From Flavobacteriaceae bacterium (GTDB lineage: Bacteria; Bacteroidota; Bacteroidia; Flavobacteriales; Flavobacteriaceae), in NCBI GenBank assembly GCA_009827225.1, contig WUAI01000010.1, forward strand, positions 20,000-83,999: DNA of 64,000 nt. The letters are read 5' to 3'. Both the position numbers and the translations under genes were made by a program. The notes below the pieces were generated by a model. It worked only from the letters and a program-made list of their open reading frames with translations. It was not told where the DNA came from and did no database searches. This document shows, one piece after another, positions 36,090 to 45,842 of this stretch; the first letter of the stretch is position 1; every line of letters starts with the position of its first letter.

Positions 36090-38858
36090 GTGACATACAT
36101 AACTTATCACAAAAGATATTTACAATTTTATAGGATCATAGCATTGCGTAAACCAAGGCATACTTCACTTCTATTGCTCTTCCTACTGCTCGTTGGCGGT
36201 GCGAATTTATATGCACAGGACCCACCTTTAAAAGGCACGGTGAATTTACCTGCGGCTATCGACACTACAACACTTTCCAGAACAGATACGCTGGTGACTA
36301 AACAAATAAGCTTGAATGCAGTGATTGATACCGTGAAAACAGACACTGTCAAGCCCGAGAAAGAGCCCATTCTAACGGATGTTGTGGAATACTATGGAGA
36401 AGATTATGTATTTATCGATCGAAAGAATGGAAAGATCTATATGTACAATGAGGCATTCGTTATCTACGAGGACCTTAGAATAGATGCAGGGCTCATTATA
36501 CTGGACTACAATAAAAATGAAGTGTATGCCAAGGGAATCGACAGTACGGGTGGGGTTTACAGCCAGGCACCGGTATTTGTTCAGGGGCCCAATAAGGTGG
36601 AACCGGACTCCCTTCGGTTTAACTTTGACACCGAAAAAGCAATTGTATATAATTCCAAGACCAAGGATCAGGATATCTGGACCCTGGCTGAGGTGACCAA
36701 AAAAGAAAACGACTCTGTATATTACCTGCGGAATGTGAAGTTCACAACCTCTGAAAATATCGATGATCCTGAATATTATTTCTACACTAGGAAAGCCAAA
36801 TTCGTTCCCGGAAAAAAAGTAGTGACGGGCCTCACCAATATGTACATCGCAGATGTACCCACCCCTCTAGGACTACCATTTGCATTTTTCCCACTTACAG
36901 AAGATCGTACTTCAGGTTTTATTTTTCCGAATATTGGAGAAGACAATAACCGGGGTTTCTTTTTTCAAAATGGAGGATATTATTTCGCGATCAATGATTA
37001 TTTCGATCTCACTTTAGTAGGTGACTATTATACGAACGGGAGTTATGCATTACGAGCCGATACCGATTATGCGCTGAGATATAAATTCCGGGGAAACATC
37101 AGTGTACGTTACGAAAACCTGATCAATAGTGAACGGGGGTTCCCGGACTTTAGCCAAAGCACCCTGTACAACATTCGATGGAGTCATAGCCAGGACCAAA
37201 AAGCAAATCCAAGTTCTCGATTCAGTGCCTCTGTGAACTTAGGTAGTAGCCGATACCTTCAGCAATCGATCAATCAAACCAATAATGCGAGTCAGTTGGT
37301 AAACACCTTGAGCTCCTCGGTCTCCTATTCCAAAAGCTTCGAAACGGAACCGCAGGTAGACTTTACCATCGCAGCAACCCATTCTCAGAATACCAATACA
37401 GAGGAAATCACCATGTCGCTTCCGAATTTTAACGGAAGTGTATCACGTATTTTTCCTTTTGCGCCAAAGACGGGAAGTAAAAAAGGAATCATCGAGAATA
37501 TCAACCTGCAATACAATGTGGTTGGAGAAAACCGTATTCGAACTACAGATTCTCTCTTTTTTAAAAGTGAAATGTTTGATGATGCTCAAATCGGTGCCCG
37601 TCATTCCATCCCAATCGGCACCAATTTTAAATTGCTGAACTACTTGAGTGTAAGTGCTGGAGCAAGCTACGAGGAAGTATGGGTGGGCAAGACCATCCGA
37701 AGATCGTATGATACCATGCTGAATAACGGACAAGGAGGTGTCGTTCAGGATACGATTTCCGGTTTTGACGCCTATCGAACCTATGGTTTCTCTACAGGAA
37801 TTGGAACTACCGTTTATGGTATGTTTACCTTCGGAAATGATAAGAAGATTCAAGCCATTAGGCATGTCCTGCGACCGAACATCAGTTATTCTATAAGTCC
37901 GGCGTTCGATCAGTTTTATGATGACTATATCATCCCATCTGCCGATCCACAGATCAATGATGAAGTGGTCGAATATTCCAGGTTCGAAAATACACTGTAT
38001 GGAGCTCCCAGCAATCAATTTGCCAGTAGTGTCGCTTTCAGTTTGAGCAATAGTATCGAAGCAAAGGTCAGGGATCGGGATACCACGGCCACGGAACCCA
38101 GAAAGATCATACTTATCAATAACCTGAATTTCAGCAGTGGATACAGTTTTTCCAGGGATTCCCTTAAACTTGATCCTATCAACTTCACAGGAGGGATTCC
38201 TATCGTGGAGAAACTTGACCTAAACATCAACGGATCACTGGATCCCTATGCATTGGATAATAACAACAACCGTATCGACAAATTCAATATCGACAATGGT
38301 GGCAGTTTGTTCAGGCTCACTCGGGCAAATCTGAGTTTTAACTATTCCTTCAGCAGTAAAGACTTTGAAGGTACTGAAGAAGAAGATGAACAGTTTGACA
38401 GTGATACCTTCCGTAATGGTGGTAGACCCGACGATTTATTTGGGGACACAGCCGCAATTGGAGAACAACTGGACGTAAAACGCGATAAATCCGATAACCG
38501 GGAAAGATCCTGGTATAATTACGATGTTCCCTGGAATGTTCGCCTGGCATATACCATTACCTATAACAATTCCGCTCGGCAGAATGAAATTTCGTCCCAC
38601 TCACTTATGTTTAGCTCCGGTATCGAACTTTCACCTCGATGGAGTATGACAGTGTCTTCCGGATATGATTTTAAAAGCAAAGGAGTCACACTCACACAGC
38701 TGCGCTTTGAACGGGACCTGGAAAGCTGGTATACCTGGTTTAGCTGGACTCCTATTGGCGCGAGAAATACCAATTGGAACTTCTTTATCGGGATACGAGG
38801 AAATATCCTGAGCGACATCAAATACGACAAACGAAGAAATGCTGACAGGCGTTTATAA
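36090..38858 (+). CDS. lptD: LPS-assembly protein LptD-like outer-membrane protein
   Basis: The 922-residue protein has a signal peptide (HTSLLLLFLLLVGGANLYA, then QDPP) and a periplasmic OstA/LptA-like beta-taco domain (about 95-240: YYGEDYVFIDRKNGKIYMYNEA...). A large beta-barrel follows with PTPLGLPFAFFPLTEDRTSGFIFP, the conserved barrel entry of Bacteroidota LptD. It inserts lipopolysaccharide into the outer leaflet. The start is uncertain: GTG at 36090 gives the full frame, while TTG at 36144 gives MRKPRHTS just before the signal peptide. It runs with ridA 11 bases downstream. Confidence 0.88.
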   Translation: MTYITYHKRYLQFYRIIALRKPRHTSLLLLFLLLVGGANLYAQDPPLKGTVNLPAAIDTTTLSRTDTLVTKQISLNAVIDTVKTDTVKPEKEPILTDVVEYYGEDYVFIDRKNGKIYMYNEAFVIYEDLRIDAGLIILDYNKNEVYAKGIDSTGGVYSQAPVFVQGPNKVEPDSLRFNFDTEKAIVYNSKTKDQDIWTLAEVTKKENDSVYYLRNVKFTTSENIDDPEYYFYTRKAKFVPGKKVVTGLTNMYIADVPTPLGLPFAFFPLTEDRTSGFIFPNIGEDNNRGFFFQNGGYYFAINDYFDLTLVGDYYTNGSYALRADTDYALRYKFRGNISVRYENLINSERGFPDFSQSTLYNIRWSHSQDQKANPSSRFSASVNLGSSRYLQQSINQTNNASQLVNTLSSSVSYSKSFETEPQVDFTIAATHSQNTNTEEITMSLPNFNGSVSRIFPFAPKTGSKKGIIENINLQYNVVGENRIRTTDSLFFKSEMFDDAQIGARHSIPIGTNFKLLNYLSVSAGASYEEVWVGKTIRRSYDTMLNNGQGGVVQDTISGFDAYRTYGFSTGIGTTVYGMFTFGNDKKIQAIRHVLRPNISYSISPAFDQFYDDYIIPSADPQINDEVVEYSRFENTLYGAPSNQFASSVAFSLSNSIEAKVRDRDTTATEPRKIILINNLNFSSGYSFSRDSLKLDPINFTGGIPIVEKLDLNINGSLDPYALDNNNNRIDKFNIDNGGSLFRLTRANLSFNYSFSSKDFEGTEEEDEQFDSDTFRNGGRPDDLFGDTAAIGEQLDVKRDKSDNRERSWYNYDVPWNVRLAYTITYNNSARQNEISSHSLMFSSGIELSPRWSMTVSSGYDFKSKGVTLTQLRFERDLESWYTWFSWTPIGARNTNWNFFIGIRGNILSDIKYDKRRNADRRL

Positions 38859-38869
38859 ATTTCTTACAC

Positions 38870-39250
38870 ATGAAACAAATAATCAACACCTCGAAAGCCC
38901 CATCCCCGATTGGCCCATATAACCAGGCTGTCTTAAAAGGTGATATGTTATATACTTCAGGCCAGGTGGCGATCGATCCTGAAACAGGAGAATTGGTAAT
39001 GGACGATATTCAGACCGAAACCAGGCAGGTTATGGAAAACATGAGGGCGGTACTTAAGGCTGCCGACATGGATTTTTCCAATGTGCTGAAAACTTCAATT
39101 TTTATAAGTGATATGGGAAATTTTGCTCAAATCAATGAGGTGTATGCTTCTTACTTTGATGAAGCAACTGCTCCCGCCAGGGAAACTGTGGAAGTTGCTA
39201 ATCTCCCGAAATACGTGAATGTGGAAATCTCGATGATCGCCTCCCGTTAA
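38870..39250 (+). CDS. ridA: RidA-family enamine/imine deaminase
   Basis: The 126-residue protein has the full RidA (YjgF/YER057c) pattern: SPIGPYNQAV, LYTSGQVAIDPETG, VLKTSIFISDM and the catalytic Arg in APARETVEV with Glu near the end. It hydrolyses reactive 2-aminoacrylate and related imines released by PLP enzymes. It lies 11 bases after lptD and ends one base before the converging tamB gene. Confidence 0.95.
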   Translation: MKQIINTSKAPSPIGPYNQAVLKGDMLYTSGQVAIDPETGELVMDDIQTETRQVMENMRAVLKAADMDFSNVLKTSIFISDMGNFAQINEVYASYFDEATAPARETVEVANLPKYVNVEISMIASR

Positions 39251-42200
39251 TTAATTCTCTTGATTCTGAGATGGTGGCGGTTTAAAGTTCACCGGAAAAT
39301 TGCTGTCATCGGGAACTATAGGTGTTTCAAATTCTGATTCCAGAGTAAGCTTCTTGTTGAATAGTTTTTGCATCAGCTCATTGAACGTGTCGAAATCTAC
39401 GGAATAGGATACTCCCGCACCCTGCTCGAATATTTGGTCCTCCCCAATGAATTGCAGATCGGCCTGGCGGTTGAAGAAATTGATCCTGAGGCTTCCATCT
39501 TCGTTCACCAGCCATTGTACTTCAATATCTCCTGCCACTGTCGATTCATTCGCCCCCCCTACAGGAACACCTACTCTTCCATTGATCAGAATTCGTTCTG
39601 TGATTTGGGTGGATAGTTGTACCCCAAACTGATCTTCAGTTTGTTGATCGATCGAACGTGATCCCGGCCTGAAATATGGTAATACATTAAATTTGGAATC
39701 ACTATCCGAGAATATGTCCGCCACGAGTTTATTCACCCTTTCAGCTAGAGTGCTGGCAATGGCGTTCTGTCCGGCGGCGGCGTCACTTTGAAAAGCTCCG
39801 GTGGAAACTAGGAATAATGCCTGCGTTTGCCGCTGTTCCTTGTCCTGAAGTTTGTATTCCAACTCACTCCGAACCGAAGAACTTGTATTAGGGAATTGAA
39901 TTCTGAAATCAAGCTCCGGTTGTAATATTTCACCTGTAAGATCTACAAGCACCTCAACCGGGATCGAACGGTTAAATGAAGGATTATCCAGCAATACAGC
40001 CGGGTTCGCATTGGTTTCATATTTGGCGGTTAAATCCAGTATGGCCTTTGTAGGATTCCCATTCCAGGTAATACTACCCCCTCCTAATACATCGATAGTC
40101 TTGTCTACCAATCCACCATATCTGAAATCATACTTTCCTTCGATGACCAGGAAGTCACCCCACATCTTAAATTTACCTAAAGTATTGATCTCTAGAAGTA
40201 GTGTTCCTACCCCACGACCTTTCAATCGGGAATCGTTGGCTTTGTCCACCACCACCTCTACTTCGGCTTTGTCGTTGATATCGAGTTCAAAATTGAGTGA
40301 AAGACCTTTTACTTCTTCAGAAACTATAGTCTCACCGCTTATCCTCGCTTTCTTTTCTTCCGGGGAAATAAAGTGTATAAAGGAATCATCGCTAATGCTG
40401 GCGGCATCGCTAATAGGAATCTTAAAAGTCGTCCCTTCTTCGGTGGTGGCCACCACATCGATTACCAATTCGTCCACTGGTCCCCGGATGGTAGACTCCC
40501 CACTAATAAAGGCTGTACCATAATACAATGCTTCATCGTCAGGAGGTGTGTCCAGTACCAACATTCGAGCTGTGTTGAGGTCAAAATCCAGTTCCCATTC
40601 CGAAAAGTTCTGATGTGTTATATTTCCGTAGAGCGCACCTTCAGTATTGTATTTGGTATCCGTGATTTGTGTGCTCGCAATATTGAAACGGTCCTTGGTG
40701 ATAAACACAGCGGAATTATCCTTCAGGTCGTAATCCGTATTTAGATAAGGGAAGGTAAAACCTGCTTCATTCAGAAAAAGTCTTCCATTGATATCGGGTG
40801 TTTTATAATAACCGCTTAGTTTGGCCTCTCCATTCACCATCCCTCTGATATTGGTCATAACTTCTCCTCCAAACGGACTAAAAGCTTCGAGGTTGAACTG
40901 ATTTAAATTCACATCGAGATCGATCTGGGAGTTGGTTTCGGCTACGGCAATGCTTCCCTGGGCCGTAAAGGATCTTACATCTTCATTGACGAGGCTCGAA
41001 TTTATCGTATACTTTGTGAGGTCGCTATTACCTGATATATCCAGATTTAAATCACCAAAATGGACCTTATTTAATTTCACATTGTCGATCACCAACTGTG
41101 AATTTGGATAGAAGGATCCTTTCTTTTTTAGAAAATTCAATCGGCCGTTTATATTTCCTTCCAGATCCAGGCTATCGATATCCGGAACCAATTTTCCTAT
41201 GTCCACGTCTTTAAAATTCAGCTTGACATCGGTGTACAATGAATCTCTCACTACACCAGCCATTTGAATCAATTCATTCTCATGTCTTAAAGTGAGTGAA
41301 TCCAGCTTGATATCCCGGAAGTTATTATCGAACGTGATCTTGTTCAGTCGGTTGTTATTACGGTTCAGGAACCACTCATTATCCTTGTAAGTGATTTTTG
41401 ACCGCTTGATCCCAACCACCGATTTTCCATTGGGATTGATCGTGTGGTACAGTGCCATATTGAACAGGTCTTGCTGTGCCTTCCCACCTTTAAAATTGGA
41501 TTGAATGTAAAGGGTGTCGTTCAGTGTTTTGTTGATGATGTTCACGTCGGAAAGATTATACACCCCGGTGTAGACTGAATCCACTGCCACGTAGGCATTG
41601 AATAATGGATTATCATTATCCAGCTGAATATTCACCTTGCCCAGATAATTATCCAGTAGTAATAATTCCGGCGAACGAAAATCGAGTTTAAACTTAGACT
41701 CATCGGAATACACCGAACCTCTCACCCGCGTATTTTCCCCAAGCTGAAGCTCTGGAACAAATACATCCACAATCTTATTATAAATTTCGAATTCATAATC
41801 GATATACTGATCTGTGGTTACCTCATTAGGGATATAATTGGCATAAATACTCCCAATGGAATTATGAAATAGGTTAGGAATATCTTCTACCAGGAACTTA
41901 CCGCTGATCTTTCCATTGATGATGTCCGGAGATTTGATTTCAATGGTCCGAATATCTTCAGTAAAGAACGAGGAGATCAAGAAATCATCAAAGAAGAAGT
42001 CATCGTTTTCTGTTTGATAAAAAGTCTGTAAAAACTCAATATTCCCGACCGCATCATTTACGGTGGTTCCTTCCATATCCATTATGATTCGTCCGGCGAA
42101 TACCGAAACGCTATCCCGCTTAAACAAGTTGAGTTTGTTCAATTCGGCAAACTCGATATCGGCTTCAAAATCGTACTGATTGAACGCCTTGGAAATATCG

Positions 42201-43645
42201 ACCAATCCGCTGAACTCCATTTGAAGATTGGGATCATTAATTTGCAGTTCTCCGTTAAATATGGGGTCTTTCAGATTTCCTGAAACGGCAATATTCTTAT
42301 AACTATAACCCTCAAAATTAAAGGTGCTGATATTTCCATTGATCCTGGTATTTACGGTTTCACGGGTAAAACCTCGTCCATCAATGGCCAGATCCGCGTT
42401 TATCACACCCAATGAACTGGTCCCCGAAATCTTGCCTAAGTCAAAATCGGCAAGCATGACATTTCCCTGGTAAAAGGCATCACTGAAATTATGAATATTC
42501 CCAAGTTCCATCTGAAGACGGGCATCCCCGATCGCGCTGGTGATCATGCTATCCGTATTCAGTAGGTCCCCATTGAGTTGTGAGTTTCCACTCACTGCAA
42601 AATTCCCAAAATAATTCAGCTCTTTCGGTAGTTCGGAGCCTATCATATTCGGCATGAGTCGCCGCAGATCGTAATAATTTGTGGCAATCGCATGATTTCC
42701 GGCGGTTATGATATAGGTCTCATCGTTTAAAAGATTCTTAAAGGAATAATTCCCTACAAGCCGTGTTTTATTAAATGCCACTCGTGCATCCTTAAAAGTG
42801 AAGTTGTTCAATGTACCTTCTATATCTCCCTTAAGATTGATGTTGATATTCGGCCCAAATTCATTAAAGAAGGCGTTGAGATCATTAGTGGAGATCATGG
42901 AATCCTCCAATTGAGCCGTTATGAATACATTGTCATTGAAATTTGACATGCCCGTCTCTCCATAACTCATTTGCACATTACCATTAAGTATAGAGCCCTC
43001 CGTTTCAAGCAAGAGATTATCCAATGTTAAATCGGAATTTGTGTATTTGAAATCTGCCCTAAGATTATTGATACGCACTCCGCGTTCTTCGAGGAGCGCT
43101 AGTTCATTGATTTCGGCCGTGATCACAGGTCCGTCAATGCGAAAATCATCCGCTTCCAGTGTGATCTCCTTCAAATACAAGGCCTGCGGTGTTTCAAAAT
43201 TATAATCCCTGATCCGTACCTGGGTGTCGTAAAGATTTACTGAATTACTAAAAAGTTGAAAAGGTTTGGTTGAAGTGGTATCTCCGGTGTTGAACTTTTC
43301 TGTAAAAATGTACAGGTTGTCGTCCTGTTCGCCTTTATAGGTAGTGACATATAACTTGGCACTTTGCATATCTACGAATCCGAAATCCAAATCCCCATCA
43401 ATCAGGCGTTTGATGCTCAGAATGCTGGTTTGTATTTCTTCTGAAAAAATCAGGGTATCCTTATAATGATCTTTGATCAAAACTCCTCGCATATCGACCT
43501 CGCCTTTCCAATTAAGCCCCAAACGATCCAGGTAGATATTGGTCCCATAGGTCGCATTCAGGTTTTCCGTGACCCGCTTGGCGATTTGAGTCTGAACTGC
43601 AGGAATAGAAAGCACGATGACCAGCAATAGGATCAACAGCACCAA
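39251..43645 (-). CDS. tamB: TamB/AsmA-type translocation and assembly module protein
   Basis: At least 1464 residues. One N-terminal membrane helix is followed by a very long repetitive beta-rich (beta-taco groove) region and a C-terminal DUF490/TamB domain (about 1010-1430). TamB-like proteins bridge inner and outer membrane and carry lipids or help insert outer-membrane proteins. The start is unclear: the first usable codon is TTG at 43645, but the frame stays open to 43693 and encodes a basic stretch (KRIRKLWKIFKRTVTI) that looks like a true cytosolic lead to the helix. No ATG, GTG or TTG precedes it, so a rarer start codon may be used. Confidence 0.85.
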   Translation of the reverse strand: MVLLILLLVIVLSIPAVQTQIAKRVTENLNATYGTNIYLDRLGLNWKGEVDMRGVLIKDHYKDTLIFSEEIQTSILSIKRLIDGDLDFGFVDMQSAKLYVTTYKGEQDDNLYIFTEKFNTGDTTSTKPFQLFSNSVNLYDTQVRIRDYNFETPQALYLKEITLEADDFRIDGPVITAEINELALLEERGVRINNLRADFKYTNSDLTLDNLLLETEGSILNGNVQMSYGETGMSNFNDNVFITAQLEDSMISTNDLNAFFNEFGPNININLKGDIEGTLNNFTFKDARVAFNKTRLVGNYSFKNLLNDETYIITAGNHAIATNYYDLRRLMPNMIGSELPKELNYFGNFAVSGNSQLNGDLLNTDSMITSAIGDARLQMELGNIHNFSDAFYQGNVMLADFDLGKISGTSSLGVINADLAIDGRGFTRETVNTRINGNISTFNFEGYSYKNIAVSGNLKDPIFNGELQINDPNLQMEFSGLVDISKAFNQYDFEADIEFAELNKLNLFKRDSVSVFAGRIIMDMEGTTVNDAVGNIEFLQTFYQTENDDFFFDDFLISSFFTEDIRTIEIKSPDIINGKISGKFLVEDIPNLFHNSIGSIYANYIPNEVTTDQYIDYEFEIYNKIVDVFVPELQLGENTRVRGSVYSDESKFKLDFRSPELLLLDNYLGKVNIQLDNDNPLFNAYVAVDSVYTGVYNLSDVNIINKTLNDTLYIQSNFKGGKAQQDLFNMALYHTINPNGKSVVGIKRSKITYKDNEWFLNRNNNRLNKITFDNNFRDIKLDSLTLRHENELIQMAGVVRDSLYTDVKLNFKDVDIGKLVPDIDSLDLEGNINGRLNFLKKKGSFYPNSQLVIDNVKLNKVHFGDLNLDISGNSDLTKYTINSSLVNEDVRSFTAQGSIAVAETNSQIDLDVNLNQFNLEAFSPFGGEVMTNIRGMVNGEAKLSGYYKTPDINGRLFLNEAGFTFPYLNTDYDLKDNSAVFITKDRFNIASTQITDTKYNTEGALYGNITHQNFSEWELDFDLNTARMLVLDTPPDDEALYYGTAFISGESTIRGPVDELVIDVVATTEEGTTFKIPISDAASISDDSFIHFISPEEKKARISGETIVSEEVKGLSLNFELDINDKAEVEVVVDKANDSRLKGRGVGTLLLEINTLGKFKMWGDFLVIEGKYDFRYGGLVDKTIDVLGGGSITWNGNPTKAILDLTAKYETNANPAVLLDNPSFNRSIPVEVLVDLTGEILQPELDFRIQFPNTSSSVRSELEYKLQDKEQRQTQALFLVSTGAFQSDAAAGQNAIASTLAERVNKLVADIFSDSDSKFNVLPYFRPGSRSIDQQTEDQFGVQLSTQITERILINGRVGVPVGGANESTVAGDIEVQWLVNEDGSLRINFFNRQADLQFIGEDQIFEQGAGVSYSVDFDTFNELMQKLFNKKLTLESEFETPIVPDDSNFPVNFKPPPSQNQEN

Positions 43646-43738
43646 AATGGTGACTGTTCTTTTAAATATTTTCCAGAGTTTTCTGATACGCTTTTAAAGT
43701 TTTAATTTTACACCCAACAAACGTGCCTAAATTTATCC

Positions 43739-44755
43739 ATGCAAAACTGTTATATACTGGGTATTGAATCTTCCTGTGACGACACCGCCGCTGCTGTAAT
43801 AAACAACGGACATATTTTATCCAATGTTGTGGCAACCCAAAAGATTCACGAGGAATATGGTGGAGTGGTTCCGGAACTGGCGTCCAGGGCCCATCAGCAA
43901 AATATCGTTCCCGTTGTAACTCAAGCTTTACGCAAAGCAAATATCGATAAAAAAGACTTAAAAGCCATTGCTTTTACCCGCGGTCCGGGATTAATGGGTT
44001 CTCTGTTGGTTGGAACTTCTTTTGCAAAATCGCTCGCCATGGGTTTGAACATTCCTTTGATCGATGTGAACCATATGCAAGCCCACATTTTGGCACATTT
44101 TATCAAGGAAAAGGATCAGAACATTCCGGTGTTTCCCTTTTTGGCAATGACCATTAGTGGAGGGCATACTCAGATCGTATTGGTGGATGACTATTTCGAA
44201 ATGAAAGTATTAGGCGAGACCATTGATGATGCGGTGGGAGAAGCTTTTGATAAATCGGCAAAAATATTGGGCCTTCCTTATCCTGGTGGCCCGTTAATAG
44301 ATAAATATGCACAAGAAGGAAATCCGCATGCTTTTCCTTTTACTAAACCTAAGGTAGGACCACTGGACTTCAGTTTTTCAGGCCTCAAGACTGCAGTTCT
44401 ATATTTCATTGAAAAAGAAACGGCGAAAAACCCTGAATTCATAAAAGAAAACATGGCAGATATTTGCGCCAGTATACAATTCACCATTGTCGATTACTTA
44501 ATGGACAAACTAAAAAATGCCAGTAAACAAACGGGGATTAAACGTATTGCCATAGGAGGCGGTGTTTCTGCGAACAGCGGAATTCGTAAGGCACTCAAGG
44601 ATGCAGAGAAGGAACTGGGTTGGGAAACTTTTATACCGAAATTTGAATATTGTACCGATAATGCTGCTATGATTGCGATTGTGGGTGAACTGAAGTACAA
44701 AAACAATTATATCGCAGAACAGGATATTTCGGCAGTGGCCCGATTGAAATTTTAA
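43739..44755 (+). CDS. tsaD: tRNA threonylcarbamoyladenosine transferase
   Basis: This 338-residue enzyme transfers threonylcarbamoyl to A37 of ANN-decoding tRNAs with TsaB/TsaE. The family motifs are clear: LGIESSCDDTAAAV at the start, the metal-ligand HMQAH (about 108-112), SGGHTQIV, and GGVSANSGIR and DNAAMI near the end. Length is normal. It is divergent from tamB; the 93-base gap holds both promoters. The rsmE gene follows 11 bases later, so two RNA-modification genes form an operon. Confidence 0.97.
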   Translation: MQNCYILGIESSCDDTAAAVINNGHILSNVVATQKIHEEYGGVVPELASRAHQQNIVPVVTQALRKANIDKKDLKAIAFTRGPGLMGSLLVGTSFAKSLAMGLNIPLIDVNHMQAHILAHFIKEKDQNIPVFPFLAMTISGGHTQIVLVDDYFEMKVLGETIDDAVGEAFDKSAKILGLPYPGGPLIDKYAQEGNPHAFPFTKPKVGPLDFSFSGLKTAVLYFIEKETAKNPEFIKENMADICASIQFTIVDYLMDKLKNASKQTGIKRIAIGGGVSANSGIRKALKDAEKELGWETFIPKFEYCTDNAAMIAIVGELKYKNNYIAEQDISAVARLKF

Positions 44756-44766
44756 TTGCAAGGGTT

Positions 44767-45477
44767 TTGAATCTATTTTATCATTCTGAAATTTCCGAAG
44801 AACACAAAGAGATCGTCTTTGACAAGGATGAAAGCCGACATATCGGTAAGGTATTGCGTAAAGCGGAAGGAGACCTGCTTCATTTAACTAATGGCAGAGG
44901 ATTGATCTTTGAAGTCTCATTAACCCTTGTTACTCCGAAACGCTGTACGGGTCAGGTATTGAAATATGACCTGTTGGAACCGCTTCCCTACAAACTTCAT
45001 ATGGCGGTGGCGCCTACCAAATTGAATGACCGATTTGAATGGTTCCTGGAAAAAGCAACAGAAATCGGAATTACTGAAATCACCCCAATCTTATGCGATC
45101 ACAGCGAGCGCAAGGTGATCAAAGCAGAGCGGTTCGAAAAGATCATCCTGGCAGCAATGAAGCAATCCCTGCGGGCTCATTTACCGCATTTAAATCCATT
45201 GATGACATTTAATGATTTTCTCAAATCCCAGGAAGAAGCCAAAGGGATTAAGCTCATTGCTCACTGTGAAGAAGGGAAGAAAAACAAAATACGGGATCTT
45301 GTTTCTCCAACCGAGGAAGTGATACTGCTAATTGGTCCGGAAGGTGATTTTTCTGCAAGTGAAATTAATTATGCGATCGAGGCGGGTTTTCAACCTATTT
45401 CATTAGGCCAATATCGCCTAAGAACCGAAACTGCAGCTATAGCGTCCTGTCATGCAGTTTCAGAAATTAACTCATAA
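44767..45477 (+). CDS. rsmE: 16S rRNA m3U1498 methyltransferase
   Basis: The 236-residue SPOUT enzyme methylates N3 of U1498 in 16S rRNA. An N-terminal PUA-like domain (SRHIGKVLRKAEGDLLHLTNGRG) precedes the knotted domain, with ITPILCDHSER, LIGPEGDFS, LGQYRLRTETAAI (SAM-binding) and C-terminal helix. The start is TTG at 44767 (LNLFYHSEI), the only codon that gives the normal N-terminus. It is 11 bases after tsaD. Confidence 0.93.
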   Translation: MNLFYHSEISEEHKEIVFDKDESRHIGKVLRKAEGDLLHLTNGRGLIFEVSLTLVTPKRCTGQVLKYDLLEPLPYKLHMAVAPTKLNDRFEWFLEKATEIGITEITPILCDHSERKVIKAERFEKIILAAMKQSLRAHLPHLNPLMTFNDFLKSQEEAKGIKLIAHCEEGKKNKIRDLVSPTEEVILLIGPEGDFSASEINYAIEAGFQPISLGQYRLRTETAAIASCHAVSEINS

Positions 45478-45545
45478 ACTTCGATTGCTTTTCAACCGAT
45501 ACTCAGTGCTTTAAGGTGAAAACATCATGTTTTTTATCGATAAAA

Positions 45546-45576
45546 TTTGCACTTTCATCGATATTTTATATATTTC
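45546..45576 (+). promoter_or_regulatory. Promoter for the 56-residue small protein
   Basis: TTTG (45546-45549), 19 bases, then TATATTTC (45569-45576) matches the Bacteroidota layout with one change (final G to C). Transcription should start near 45582, leaving a leader of about 43 bases. Confidence 0.55.
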
Positions 45577-45624
45577 CGAACCAAATCGAACCTAAATTCT
45601 TTTTAACCCCAACGAAAAGAACCT

Positions 45625-45795
45625 ATGAATGCTATAAAAGTTACCCCCACCCTCGCCCGCGCGCGCAATTCTGAGCATTTGGATGTGAAGCTACGCGTTC
45701 TCTCGGCTTTGCAGCGTAAGCAAGTATCAGTAATCACCGATGATTGGAGACGATTTACCTATCAGGTAGGTAATGGTATTTACGATAAAATTTAA
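45625..45795 (+). CDS. Small basic protein of unknown function (56 residues)
   Basis: ATG at 45625 opens a 56-codon frame ending at TAA 45793-45795. The product starts MNAIKVTPTLARARNSEHLD and ends in TYQVGNGIYDKI; it is basic (many Arg/Lys), with VKLRVLSALQRKQVSVITDDW in the middle, which could be a helix-turn-helix-like core. Support for reality: a well-spaced promoter upstream and a spacer of normal size to the next gene. A run of C/G near its start (cccgcgcgcg) is unusual in this A+T-rich context. I recognise no family. Confidence 0.55.
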   Translation: MNAIKVTPTLARARNSEHLDVKLRVLSALQRKQVSVITDDWRRFTYQVGNGIYDKI

Positions 45796-45829
45796 CGGCT
45801 TTTACACATTTCACCGTGTCCAAAATTTG

Positions 45830-45837
45830 TATTTTTG
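45830..45837 (+). promoter_or_regulatory. -7 element placing transcription start at the DUF4159 ATG
   Basis: TATTTTTG matches TAnnTTTG exactly and ends five bases before the ATG at 45843. The transcript would begin at or very near the start codon, i.e. a leaderless or nearly leaderless mRNA. No clear -33 TTG is seen. Confidence 0.45.
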
Positions 45838-45842
45838 GGCTC

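Noticed and set aside
40011..40523. 170-codon open frame antisense to tamB
   Set aside because: It is a shadow of the long tamB gene, has low complexity and no start context or family motif.
43662..43940. Open frame antisense to the start of tsaD that could extend tamB by a frameshift
   Set aside because: It is out of frame with tamB and its sequence mirrors conserved TsaD codons; there is no evidence for a frameshift.
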